A stretch of DNA of 64,000 bases from Acidobacteriota bacterium (GTDB lineage Bacteria > Acidobacteriota > Terriglobia > Terriglobales > Acidobacteriaceae), in contig QIAM01000006.1 in NCBI GenBank assembly GCA_003225555.1, forward strand, positions 1-64,000, in the 5' to 3' direction. Numbering within the stretch: position 1 is the first letter of the stretch; each line of letters starts with the position of its first letter. The notes below the pieces were generated by a model. The model was not told where the DNA came from and did not search any database. It worked only from the letters and a program-made list of their open reading frames with translations. Positions 8,111 through 16,263 of this stretch are shown here, piece by piece. Position numbers and translations under genes: made by a program.

Positions 8111-9259
8111 ATGCCAGTGAGCGCCAAGTCGTATCGCGACCCCGTTGATCTAGCCTGCGAGCTTCACGAACGCGCACTTCGCTGCCAGTCCCAGGGTGAT
8201 CAGGAGAAAGCACGCGCGCTCTGCCGCCGCTCGCTAAGGATTCTAAAGAAAAGCCTAGGGCCGAGCCATCCCGACGTCGCCAACGTGACGGACACCCTGG
8301 CTCAAACCTATGAGGCTACAGGAGACTTGGTCACAGCCGAGAGGCTCTGTCGGCGCTCGGTAACCATCCTGGAGAAGGCTAGCCGCCGTACCCGAAACAT
8401 CGTGGTGCGAAAGATGCTGGCGCAGTGTCTAGCGCAGCTCGCGGAAATTTATAGCGAATTGGGTAACTACAAAGAAGCAGAGCCTCGTTTTCGTCGTGCA
8501 CTCAGACTGGCAGCAAGAATCTATCCTAGGACCGCCCCGGAGCTGACCCCGTTTCTCAACAACCTTGCGGTCCTTTACAAGTACATGGGCCGCTTTCCTG
8601 AAGCGAAGCGGCTGTATCGCCGGGGACTCGCAATCAGCGAAAAGGCGCTTGGACCCGATCATCCTGAGGTCGCAACCATTTACCACAATCTGGGAGGACT
8701 GGAACACGCTCGCGGCCGCTTTGCCCGCGGTGAACCCTTTGCCCGGAAATCGGTCGAGATCCGCGAGAAAGCCCTTGGGCCCGATCACCCGAGCGTAGCT
8801 GCAGATGTGGCGGCGCTAGCGGCTCTCCTCGAAAGCCAACAGAAGTACGACGAAGCAGAAAAGCTTTACCGGCGGGCGCTGGTGGTTTTCGAGCGTTCGT
8901 ACGGTCCACACCATTACGAAATCGCGGTCAATCTGAACAACCTGGCCTCGCTGAACTATGGCCGGGGCAACCATAAGGAAGCGGAACGGCTGTACCGCCG
9001 CGCGCTGGCGATGAAGGAAAAGCTCTTCGGGTCCGAGCATCCGGATATTGCCATGACGCTGAACAACCTAGCCGTGCTTTACAAGTCCGAGAACAAGCTG
9101 AAGGCTGCCGCTCCGTTGTACCTGCGAGCACTGACGATTTTTGAGCATGCTCTAGGCTCTAAGCATCCGAATACTATTGTCTGCCGCACGAATTACGCGG
9201 AGTTGGTTGGAGAAATGAAACTTCAGGCCCGGCGCTCCCGGCGGCGGCCTGATAGGTAA
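8111..9259 (+). CDS. TPR protein of the kinesin-light-chain type
   Basis: About 382 residues from the ATG at 8111, preceded by the purine-rich AGAGAGA. An upstream ATG at 8066 is less likely. It is almost entirely 42-residue TPR units of the kinesin-light-chain style, with recurring GPDHPEVA, NLA.LY and EAE.LYRRAL signatures (for example ALGPDHPEVATIYHNLGGL). No signal peptide, catalytic domain or NB-ARC domain is present, so it is probably a cytoplasmic protein-protein interaction scaffold. It lies 180 bases after the second repeat-peptide gene on the same strand. A role in that system is possible but unproven. Confidence 0.85.
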   Translation: MPVSAKSYRDPVDLACELHERALRCQSQGDQEKARALCRRSLRILKKSLGPSHPDVANVTDTLAQTYEATGDLVTAERLCRRSVTILEKASRRTRNIVVRKMLAQCLAQLAEIYSELGNYKEAEPRFRRALRLAARIYPRTAPELTPFLNNLAVLYKYMGRFPEAKRLYRRGLAISEKALGPDHPEVATIYHNLGGLEHARGRFARGEPFARKSVEIREKALGPDHPSVAADVAALAALLESQQKYDEAEKLYRRALVVFERSYGPHHYEIAVNLNNLASLNYGRGNHKEAERLYRRALAMKEKLFGSEHPDIAMTLNNLAVLYKSENKLKAAAPLYLRALTIFEHALGSKHPNTIVCRTNYAELVGEMKLQARRSRRRPDR

Positions 9260-9281
9260 AAAGAGCAGACTGGCCAGCCGT

Positions 9282-9306
9282 TTCGGCCCCTACGGCACCG
9301 GCCGAA
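9282..9306 (+). terminator. Weak hairpin after the TPR gene
   Basis: TTCGGCC at 9282-9288 pairs with GGCCGAA at 9300-9306 (7 bp, 11-base loop), starting 22 bases after the stop. No T-run follows, so it is at best a poor intrinsic terminator. Confidence 0.25.
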
Positions 9307-9857
9307 GTCCCAACGATGACTCCCAGCGCGGCCGTGTCGGGGATCGCGACCAGGTAACACATGCACGGGGCACTTGCCGAAAATGTATGAGGAATTCCTT
9401 TCGGCACAAGTTGTCGTCTGTTCAATGGGAAATTAAGGAATGCCCTTAAAGTGCAGTGCTTGAGTTCGCCCCGCAGCCCTGACTATTTATGAGATGAGTT
9501 GTAGTCAAATTGCGCCGTGCCCTTACCCGAAAGGGTACAGGAAGCCCCGGCGGCGTTATGGACGATTAAGTACCAACGAACAGTACCTAGACGCAGGTCC
9601 ATATGTTCGTCCTCGGTGTGCTTCGAAACCAGCGGTAGGCGTTGCTTACTGCGCGACGGATACGAGCGGCCTGGACAATGAATCTTTGGGGAGCTGGTCC
9701 AATGTGGTAAAAAGGGAAACACACGTAACAAGGGCGAGATCTGATTGGAGAGAGGACTGGAGCATTTCGACATGCTGAGGACCGACGACTGGCTCGCACC
9801 TTTTCCTGTCGAGATTGGTCCAAAGTGCCCAGTCGCTGGACTCTATCGCCCGAGGTA
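9307..9857. other. Gene-poor stretch
   Basis: Open frames here (such as plus 9494-9778 and minus 9483-9773) overlap each other, have unlikely composition (many Cys, Arg, Ser, Pro) and lack ribosome binding sites. I assign no gene and see no RNA gene or transposon end. Confidence 0.5.
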
Positions 9858-9863
9858 TATAAT
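9858..9863 (+). promoter_or_regulatory. Possible -10 element upstream of the small gene at 9906
   Basis: TATAAT lies 43 bases before the GTG start at 9906. No good -35 hexamer sits 16-18 bases upstream, so the assignment rests on the -10 alone. Confidence 0.35.
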
Positions 9864-9905
9864 ACTTGCAATTTGCCAGCCCTCCCGTAAGTTTGGAGGT
9901 GCCCC

Positions 9906-10118
9906 GTGCAAGGCAACGCCAAGGAACGCTGGTTCGAACTGTGCGAGCAAGCGGCCACCGAGCACGACACTGTCAAACTTTACGCTCTCGTCCAAGAGAT
10001 CAATCGGCTCTTAGAAGAAAAGACATTGCGTTTGAATGGGGAGCGTGAGGCTCAACGCAATTCGCCCTGCGAATCGGGCACTAGGAAAAAGAGAGAGCAA
10101 GCTAATGACCGGGAGTGA
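9906..10118 (+). CDS. Small conserved-looking acidobacterial hypothetical protein
   Basis: 70 residues from a GTG start preceded at good distance by GGAGGT (9895-9900). The N-terminal 45 residues look like a structured amphipathic helical protein (NAKERWFELCEQAATEHD, then LYALVQEINRLLEEKTLRLN). The C-terminus is basic and polar. The sequence has the feel of a small protein type often seen in Acidobacteria, but I know no function. A TATAAT box lies 43 bases upstream. Confidence 0.6.
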   Translation: MQGNAKERWFELCEQAATEHDTVKLYALVQEINRLLEEKTLRLNGEREAQRNSPCESGTRKKREQANDRE

Positions 10119-10132
10119 TCTGTCACATCGCG

Positions 10133-10321
10133 ATGGACATCATTAACGGCCTCACGTTCGACCAATGGTTGACTGAATTGCTGGCGAACGCCGACCGGAA
10201 CGGAGCAAGGCACAGCGTTCGGCAACTTCCGGATGGTGTCCTCCAGCTTTTGTGGGTGAGCGGATTGAGCCCGAGGGTTGAGAATCTGCCGGATGATAAA
10301 CAGGAGCGAATTGCGAGCTGA
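10133..10321 (+). CDS. Small hypothetical protein
   Basis: About 62 residues from the ATG at 10133 (a GTG at 10115 overlapping the preceding stop is an alternative). The composition is protein-like (FDQWLTELLANADRNGARH, then LPDGVLQLLWVSGLSPRVE). No clear ribosome binding site is seen for the ATG, and translational coupling to the upstream small gene would favour the GTG. Function unknown. Confidence 0.4.
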   Translation: MDIINGLTFDQWLTELLANADRNGARHSVRQLPDGVLQLLWVSGLSPRVENLPDDKQERIAS

Positions 10322-10372
10322 GGACGTTTCCAACTGGCCACCGGCAAATCCTACGGTAACCGTGAGGAATCC

Positions 10373-10807
10373 CTAGAGGCTGGCGAACCGATTCTTGAAA
10401 AGGGTCTTGGCTTTCTTATCGGAGCATCCACTCGTGCAGAAAATAGGCCGCAGCAACGATGCCGCCCGCCAGAAGCGCAATCGTAATTCGGAGTTTTGGC
10501 TGTGGAGCATGCCCCATGAGTCCATGCTACTCCTACCCCGTGTACGTCGTGTCGGCTGGCTGGGCAATCTCCCGAGTCTGGGTAAGCAGTACTTCAGATC
10601 GAACTGCAAGAAGGCGTGAGGGGCAGCATTTCCATCCGGTCCTATCAATGTGGCGTTTACCGTTGTGGAAGCAGCACTGGCAACGACAGGCAACCAAATC
10701 GCCCACACCTGCTTTTCCAGCCTAGCAAGGAAATGGTCCATGTGCTGCGCCCTAGTAGTCATGCTCCGGAGGAGCGCGTCATTGGCGCTTCTGACCTTTG
10801 CGATCAC
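10373..10807 (-). CDS. Small hypothetical membrane protein, probably altered downstream of its first third
   Basis: 144-residue frame. The first ~45 residues look genuine: an amphipathic start (SANDALLRSMTTRAQ), MDHFLARLEK, then a hydrophobic stretch VWAIWLPVVASAA. After that the composition becomes unlike a protein (Arg, Ser, Thr, Pro-rich), suggesting a frameshift or decay. A second copy of the QVWAIWLPVVASAA segment lies at 32.3 kb, where the membrane helix continues normally. The frame overlaps the end of the minus-strand gene at 10779-11015 by 29 bases, suggesting a two-gene unit. A 33-residue alternative frame near 10420-10520 (containing ITIALLAGGIVAAAYFL) encodes another single membrane helix on the same strand. 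Confidence 0.35.
   Translation of the reverse strand: MIAKVRSANDALLRSMTTRAQHMDHFLARLEKQVWAIWLPVVASAASTTVNATLIGPDGNAAPHAFLQFDLKYCLPRLGRLPSQPTRRTRGRSSMDSWGMLHSQNSELRLRFWRAASLLRPIFCTSGCSDKKAKTLFKNRFASL
10670..10711. repeat. Dispersed 42-bp repeat, copy A (copy B at 32371-32412)
   Basis: Both copies start AGCAGCACTGGCAACGACAG and by eye match at 40 of 42 positions. Both encode QVWAIWLPVVASAA on the minus strand. Confidence 0.8.
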
Positions 10808-11015
10808 TCCGAAGCTGGCGAATCAGTTCGCGGTGAGTTTCGAGTTTGGAGCGAGGTGATTTCTGCGGGATCGAATCCAGCAGGGAAACAAGAGTCGGGT
10901 CCATGATTTTCAGGCTCCTCAGTACCTGGCCATCCCAGTCCGTTAACAGTCCGATAACCCGTCTCCACAGTCCGATAAGGGCCCCCAGAGCGCTATCCGT
11001 ACCGTTTAGTTTCAA
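10779..11015 (-). CDS. Small hypothetical protein with C-terminal basic helix
   Basis: 78 residues. The last part (PRSKLETHRELIRQLRS) resembles the start of helix-turn-helix-like modules of the SKLEPHRELI type found in small accessory proteins, but the protein ends soon after, before any second helix. It overlaps the start of the next minus-strand frame at 10807. It lies downstream of the PTS operon on the same strand, separated by about 45 bases. Function unknown; possibly a remnant. Confidence 0.4.
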   Translation of the reverse strand: MKLNGTDSALGALIGLWRRVIGLLTDWDGQVLRSLKIMDPTLVSLLDSIPQKSPRSKLETHRELIRQLRSDRKGQKRQ

Positions 11016-11059
11016 TCGGTTACGAACTCTAGGAGGTCTGTGGCCTCCCAGCCGTAGAT

Positions 11060-13609
11060 TTAACGTTCACCGGTCATGGCTGTACCGAGTTGCGCTGCTA
11101 GATAGGTCGTCGCCTCGTCGGCGGTCTCGACTTCAAGCAAATGTTGACGAAAATCTTCATTCATCAGTTTGCGCGCAAGTGTCGAGAATACCTGCATGTG
11201 GTTGTTGGCTACCTCAGAGTTGCGAAGCGCAAGGAGAACGACCATGCGTACTCGTTCGCCGTCGATTGAATCCCAATTGATGGGCTCCCTGAGTCTCAAG
11301 ACGCATATTGAGTCGGCTGCGACTGCATCCGTCTTGCAGTGGGGAGTCGCGAAACCGTAACCCAAACCGGTGGAATATACCGCCTCACGCGCCCACAACG
11401 CTTCTTCTAGAAGGTGTCGGTCTTCGGTTCGGCTTGCGACATAAAAAGCGTCGACCATCTCCTGGATCACTTCTTCCTTGTTCTTACTTGTGCTTCCCAG
11501 AAGGATCAATTCCCGAGCGAGCAAGGGCTGTGCGGCCTGCAGCGGCTGTTGACCCAGGAGACCATCAACCTCCAAGACCTTTGCAGACGCGATAGACCGC
11601 TCGACCATTACGCCACAGTCGGAGGCATAGAGTCTGGAGACGGTTCTCTTATACTCACGAACTTCGACGGCTGGCACGCTGATCTCACGGAGCCCGAGAC
11701 CCACCAGCAGGGGCAAATTGCGAATGTCGGCGGCCATTTCCCCGCACATTCCAGCCCATTTCCCGGCTAAACGGATCTGGTCAACAATTTGCTTGAGAAA
11801 ACGAAGGAAACTTGGGTGGCGAACGCTGAAAAGCTCGTTGACCTTTGAATTGTTCCGATCCGCGGCAAAGAAATACTGACTCAGATCGTTCGTCCCAATA
11901 CTGAAGAAGTCAACTTCAGAGCAGAGTTGATCGAGAATGAAGGCAACCGACGGAACTTCTACCATGATTCCGACCTTGAGATCAGGCTGGAAAGGCATAC
12001 CGTTCCGAATGAGATGCTGCTTGGCTTGTATGATCGCATCCTTGAACTGAACAATCTCCTCCAGGGATGAGATCATCGGGGCCATGATCTGAACTTGTCC
12101 CAGCGCCGAAGCGCGAAGGATGGCTCGCAGTTGAGATTGCAGCAGTTGGTGATGCTCGGCGTAGATCCGTGCTCCACGGTATCCCAGGAATGGATTCTCT
12201 TCCGGCGGCAGGTTTAAATATGGCACCCTCTTGTCGCCGCCAATATCGATGGTACGAATGACCACTGGCCGTCCGCCCGCCGTGCGCGCGGCTTCAGCGT
12301 AAATGGCGAACTGCTCCTCTTCCGAGGGGGGATATTCGCGGCCCAGAAAAATCATTTCGGTTCGGAACAAGCCGATTCCGTCCGCGCCGTTCTCAAAAGC
12401 TATGACTAGTTCCTCCACGGACGAGGCATTCGCTGCTACGTCTATGCGCTGCCCATCCAATGTGATTGCCGGCTTCTCGGTCTGGCGGGACCACAGTTCT
12501 CTCCTTCGCTGCAAGGTTTGCTGCTCGCGCCCGTAAAACCTCCGCACCGCCGCAAGAGAGTACGAGACCACAAGACCGCGATTTGCATCCACCACCACTT
12601 CGCTTCCAGGGGGGAGCACGAGTCGGGCATTTCTTACGCCCACCAGCGTCGGAATCCCGAGAGACCGAGCCAAAATGGCGGCATGAGACGTCGAACCGGA
12701 ATACTCCAGCACAAGCGCTTTTAGCCATCGACGATCAAGCTCAAGAAGTTGCTGCGGAGCCAGGGTCTCGGCGACAACCACCGAAGGCTCATGCAGTGCA
12801 ACAGGTGCTGATCCGGGGCTCGCGCCGTAGATCTCTTCCAGCAATTGTAGACAAATTTCCTCAATGTCGGAAGATCGCTCACGGACGTACTCATTATCTG
12901 AATGTCTCAGAAGATCGATGAAAAACTCTCCAGTTTCCACTACGGCCTGGCCGGCAGACTTCCCGCGCAAAACTTGTTCTGTCAGTTTCTCGACCAGAAA
13001 GACGTCGCTGGCCATTGCCAAGTCCGCCTGAAGTACTGCCGTTCCGGCAGGGGTGATGGAGTACTTCAGCTTTTCTCCGATGCGGCGGCGCACAGCGGCA
13101 ACTGCATCTTTGATGTGGTCCAATTCCTTCTGGGAATCGGTCTTGTTCGGTGTACTCAGGCTGCTGGGAAGTGTCATCCGGCTTACGATGACAACCTTGC
13201 CGTGAGCGATTCCTCGACTGACCGGAACTCCAAAGCTGCAACTGACCCCGGCCGCCTTGAGAGGGCGGGGGGGAGTATTACTGCGAATCGGCGCAGCGCT
13301 TACTGCTAAAGGAACGTCACAGAGGGGGAGGGCTTCTGCAACAAACTGGCGCAACGCTGCGTGTGCGGAGTGTTCATCCGCGCCGCTTACACGGACGGCA
13401 CATTGATCGCTATATCGAATGTCAGCCGCGATAATCCCCAGCACACTCTTGCCGTTGGCCATCAATCCGTTGCGCAAGTTGGTCAACGTACAATCGGAGG
13501 CGAACTGATTCACCACCTCTGCCAGATGACTGGCAGGTCGGGCATGCAAGCCGCTGGACAGAGGGCAGGAGAATACGAATTGCAGAGATGTGCTTACCTC
13601 TTGCGTCAT
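11060..13609 (-). CDS. Multidomain PTS phosphotransferase: HPr - enzyme I - EIIA(Fru) fusion
   Basis: 849 residues. The N-terminal HPr domain (about 8-100) has the phosphorylated histidine H22 in GLHARPAS and a KSVLGI segment at the regulatory serine site. Enzyme I (about 125-690) has its active H309 in GSTSHAAILA, the PEP-binding part FRTEMIFL and the catalytic cysteine in MCGEMA. The C-terminal fructose-type EIIA domain (about 705-849) has H757 in FATPHCK. The protein would pass phosphate from PEP through HPr to EIIA and then to the separate EIIB and EIIC. It is the last gene of the operon AraC-EIIC-EIIB-this gene, five bases after EIIB. The order of domains differs from the classical E. 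coli FruB (EIIA-FPr). Confidence 0.93.
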   Translation of the reverse strand: MTQEVSTSLQFVFSCPLSSGLHARPASHLAEVVNQFASDCTLTNLRNGLMANGKSVLGIIAADIRYSDQCAVRVSGADEHSAHAALRQFVAEALPLCDVPLAVSAAPIRSNTPPRPLKAAGVSCSFGVPVSRGIAHGKVVIVSRMTLPSSLSTPNKTDSQKELDHIKDAVAAVRRRIGEKLKYSITPAGTAVLQADLAMASDVFLVEKLTEQVLRGKSAGQAVVETGEFFIDLLRHSDNEYVRERSSDIEEICLQLLEEIYGASPGSAPVALHEPSVVVAETLAPQQLLELDRRWLKALVLEYSGSTSHAAILARSLGIPTLVGVRNARLVLPPGSEVVVDANRGLVVSYSLAAVRRFYGREQQTLQRRRELWSRQTEKPAITLDGQRIDVAANASSVEELVIAFENGADGIGLFRTEMIFLGREYPPSEEEQFAIYAEAARTAGGRPVVIRTIDIGGDKRVPYLNLPPEENPFLGYRGARIYAEHHQLLQSQLRAILRASALGQVQIMAPMISSLEEIVQFKDAIIQAKQHLIRNGMPFQPDLKVGIMVEVPSVAFILDQLCSEVDFFSIGTNDLSQYFFAADRNNSKVNELFSVRHPSFLRFLKQIVDQIRLAGKWAGMCGEMAADIRNLPLLVGLGLREISVPAVEVREYKRTVSRLYASDCGVMVERSIASAKVLEVDGLLGQQPLQAAQPLLARELILLGSTSKNKEEVIQEMVDAFYVASRTEDRHLLEEALWAREAVYSTGLGYGFATPHCKTDAVAADSICVLRLREPINWDSIDGERVRMVVLLALRNSEVANNHMQVFSTLARKLMNEDFRQHLLEVETADEATTYLAAQLGTAMTGER

Positions 13610-13614
13610 TCGGT

Positions 13615-13914
13615 TCAGTGTTGGAGCTTAGAAAAAATATTCTCCGGGTTCTTGAGAGCCTCTTGCAGCGGCACCTGAATGACCTTCACACCGTTGAATC
13701 GCTCCCGTTCTTCCACCTCGATATCGACGGCAAAGATGGCAATGTGGGCCTGGCGAATATCATTTTCGGTCAGCCTGTTTTCAATGCCCATCGCCCCCTG
13801 GGTCTCAACCTTGATCTCGTGGCCGAAATTCTTCGCGATCTTCTCCAGTCGCGCAGCGGCCATGTAAGTGTGCGCGATTCCCGTTGGGCACGCGGTTACA
13901 GCGACAATTTTCAT
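13615..13914 (-). CDS. PTS fructose-type EIIB component
   Basis: 99 residues with the EIIB(Fru) signature VTACPTGIAHTYMAA. C9 is the phosphocysteine that receives phosphate from EIIA and passes it to the sugar during transport. The start overlaps the stop of EIIC by four bases (ATGA type), so the two are coupled. In many bacteria EIIB and EIIC are fused; here they are separate. Confidence 0.93.
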   Translation of the reverse strand: MKIVAVTACPTGIAHTYMAAARLEKIAKNFGHEIKVETQGAMGIENRLTENDIRQAHIAIFAVDIEVEERERFNGVKVIQVPLQEALKNPENIFSKLQH

Positions 13915-14954
13915 GCGGCCTCCGTCTTCCTTGCTGCTACTTTGTTGTTCCTGGTTTTCAGCAAGACAACCAGTGACGCAGTGAGGACCGTACCCGCCAG
14001 GATTGCCAACACATAGGCGACTCTGTGATCCACGACTGGCAAGACGATGGGGCCACCGTGCGGCGCGTGGTCTCCTACCTGGGCGGCCATGGCGATGGCG
14101 GACGCCACCGCGGACCCAATTACAATGCTGGGGATTACCCGAATCGGGTCCGACGCCGCGAAGGGAATCGCCCCCTCCGTGATTCCAATCAGTCCCATTG
14201 CGATGGCAGCGAGACCGGCTTCACGCTCTTCATTGCTCCAAAGCCGCTTTCGGATCAGAGTAGCCAACCCCATTCCGAGCGGAGGAGTACAAATGGCGGC
14301 GGCACATGCGCCCATGATTTGGTAGTTTCCTTCGCGGATCATGGCAGCCCCAAAGAAAAACGCAGTCTTGTTTACCGGTCCCCCCATGTCAAAGGCAATC
14401 ATGGCTCCGAGAATCAGCGCGAGCACGATATTGTTCCCTGTGCTCATCGACACCAGACCGCGGCTCGCGTTCTGCATCAGCAACGCGATAGGCACACCCA
14501 GGACTTTTATCATCAGGACGCCGATGAAGGCGCCCGACACAATGGGAATCACCAGGATCGGCATGATGGGCCGAAGATACTTCGAGACCGGCACCTTCTT
14601 AAGACCCTGCACTACATAACCAGCCACCAGACCAGCGAGCATCGCACCCAGAAATCCAGCTTTCACCTGACCCGAGAGATAACCACCGAGAAATCCCGGA
14701 AGCAGCCCGGGCTTGCCAGCAACGGAATACGAGATGTAGCCAGCCAACACCGGCAGCATCAAGGTAAGTGCCGCAGTTCCGATATCCAGAACGAGCCTTA
14801 GCCGTGGTGCTTGCGTAAAATCCGGGCCCGTCGGAGTCATAGGCGCAAAGGCGATCGCTGCCGCGATCAGGATGCCGCCGCAGGCGATGAACGGAATGGC
14901 GAAGGAAACCCCCGTCAGCAGGTGCTGTCTCAAACTCTTGAGCAGCTCAATCAT
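13911..14954 (-). CDS. PTS fructose-type EIIC permease
   Basis: 347 residues, almost entirely membrane helices (for example VLAILAGTVLTASLVVLL near the C-terminus). It carries the conserved fructose-family features GAMIAFDMGGPVNKTAF and GITEGAIPFAASDP. It forms the sugar channel that couples transport to phosphorylation. The neighbouring GH38 alpha-mannosidase suggests mannose or a mannosyl compound rather than fructose, but the sequence does not decide this. The 160 bases upstream (14955-15114) separate it from the AraC gene and could hold its promoter. Confidence 0.92.
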   Translation of the reverse strand: MIELLKSLRQHLLTGVSFAIPFIACGGILIAAAIAFAPMTPTGPDFTQAPRLRLVLDIGTAALTLMLPVLAGYISYSVAGKPGLLPGFLGGYLSGQVKAGFLGAMLAGLVAGYVVQGLKKVPVSKYLRPIMPILVIPIVSGAFIGVLMIKVLGVPIALLMQNASRGLVSMSTGNNIVLALILGAMIAFDMGGPVNKTAFFFGAAMIREGNYQIMGACAAAICTPPLGMGLATLIRKRLWSNEEREAGLAAIAMGLIGITEGAIPFAASDPIRVIPSIVIGSAVASAIAMAAQVGDHAPHGGPIVLPVVDHRVAYVLAILAGTVLTASLVVLLKTRNNKVAARKTEAA

Positions 14955-15114
14955 CCAGGATCCCGCTTTGCGAAGTCAGTCTTGTAGTCACAAATCCGAC
15001 AGCTAGCTCCGCCGAAAGGCGTAGCCCCGTAGTATGTGTGATTCGTCCTAGTCTGAAAACAGGAGAGATGGAACGTTTGTTGTACTCAGATAACCTTTCT
15101 CCAGCTCCGGACTT

Positions 15115-16023
15115 CTAGTTGCTGCCCGCAGAAACCTGCGTGGTACTCCTGGTGCGGTACTCAGTGGGAGTGACCTTACAGGTCTTCTTGAAGACTCGAC
15201 AGAAGTATGCGGGGTCGCTGTAGCAGCAACTGGCCGCGATTTCCTTCAGTGTCATGCTGTAATTCTGCAGCATGAACTTCGCCCGGTTTACCCGTACCAG
15301 GTTCAGATAGTCATTGAATCTCATGAATCCTTCCTTGCGGAACAACCGGGAAACGTGATTCGGAGCGAGGCCGAAGTTACGCGCAACGCTTTCCCGCGTG
15401 ATGGGGCTGTGAAAGTGTTCCTGAACATACAAACAAATGGACTCGTAGGTACGGATCGCTTTGCGCGGACGCTGCTTTTGGGGCGACTTGAGCAGTCGCA
15501 AACAGGCGTGCAGCAGGGACTCGGTTAGCAGCCTGGGCAAGGGTCCCCGCGTATGATCGGCGGCCAGGACCATGAGTGTGGCGAGGATGCTGTGCGTGGG
15601 CACATCGTACCCGCCGTGGACGCTGGCTTTCACCGCACTGGCCGGCACCTGCGAGCCTCCCTTATGACGCACCAGGCTGACACCGATCTGTTTCACACCG
15701 AACAGAAGAGTGAGGACGTCGACGCGGCTCGACCAATCTGGCTTGTTCCAGGCATGATCGGGGACAAATACGGCATGGCTGCGGACCGGCTTGATGGTTT
15801 CAGTTCGGCCGCTGCGAGCAACTTCCATGATGTGGCATCCCGCCAGCGGCACGGAGAGCCGGGGAAAGTTGGTGACATACGCCAGGGGTGGCGGAGCGGT
15901 GGTGCCATCTCCAAAATGCACCCGGCGAATCCGGGTTTCGCGAAGATATTCCTCCAAGGTATGGATCACGATCTGGTTGGCGCTGGATATTCTCGCATGA
16001 GATCGCGCGTCGGACGGTTTCAC
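15115..16023 (-). CDS. AraC-family transcriptional regulator
   Basis: 302 residues. The N-terminal ~180 residues look like a cupin-like ligand-binding domain. The C-terminal ~100 residues hold the two helix-turn-helices of AraC/XylS proteins (ITRESVARNFGLAPNHVSRL, FNDYLNLVRVNRAKFML, and the second motif LKEIAASCCYSDPAYFCRVF). The start is a GTG at 16023 without an obvious ribosome binding site. It reads in the same direction as the PTS genes and away from the TonB receptor and mannosidase, so it probably controls one or both units. Confidence 0.9.
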   Translation of the reverse strand: MKPSDARSHARISSANQIVIHTLEEYLRETRIRRVHFGDGTTAPPPLAYVTNFPRLSVPLAGCHIMEVARSGRTETIKPVRSHAVFVPDHAWNKPDWSSRVDVLTLLFGVKQIGVSLVRHKGGSQVPASAVKASVHGGYDVPTHSILATLMVLAADHTRGPLPRLLTESLLHACLRLLKSPQKQRPRKAIRTYESICLYVQEHFHSPITRESVARNFGLAPNHVSRLFRKEGFMRFNDYLNLVRVNRAKFMLQNYSMTLKEIAASCCYSDPAYFCRVFKKTCKVTPTEYRTRSTTQVSAGSN

Positions 16024-16263
16024 AGAACGTTACGTTAGTGCAATTAATGTTAAATGTCTACTATTTCTTTTTGCCTGGGCCCGCTCCATACTTGCCAACC
16101 GAATCGGCGATGAAAGTGTGAGCTCAGCACTGTTGTGCGATCGATTTCCAGTGCTCGAACTCGCACGGTGCGGAAAGCTCAGAGCAATAACGTTATGGCA
16201 GCCGATAGCTGGTAGGTGAGGGGTACGACAGCCGTTACGCGGACAAACGGAAGGAGCCCACGA
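16024..16263. promoter_or_regulatory. Divergent control region between AraC regulator and TonB receptor
   Basis: 240 bases between divergent genes, the natural place for the operators of the AraC protein. AGCTCAG occurs twice in the same orientation, at about 16121 and 16178, and could be part of direct-repeat half sites. I could not define promoters with confidence. AAGGAG at 16251-16256 is the ribosome binding site for the ATG at 16264. Confidence 0.4.

Noticed and set aside
9174-9425. Minus-strand 83-residue frame with a hydrophobic, Ala/Gly-rich segment
   Set aside because: Overlaps the end of the TPR gene, no ribosome binding site, ends inside a coding region; probably chance.
9494-9778. 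94-residue plus-strand frame in the gene-poor stretch
   Set aside because: Cys/Arg/Ser/Pro-rich, no ribosome binding site, overlapped by an equally long minus frame.
14025-14801. 258-residue plus-strand open frame
   Set aside because: Antisense to the PTS EIIC gene; His/Arg/Ser-rich, no domain, whereas the minus strand encodes a typical permease.
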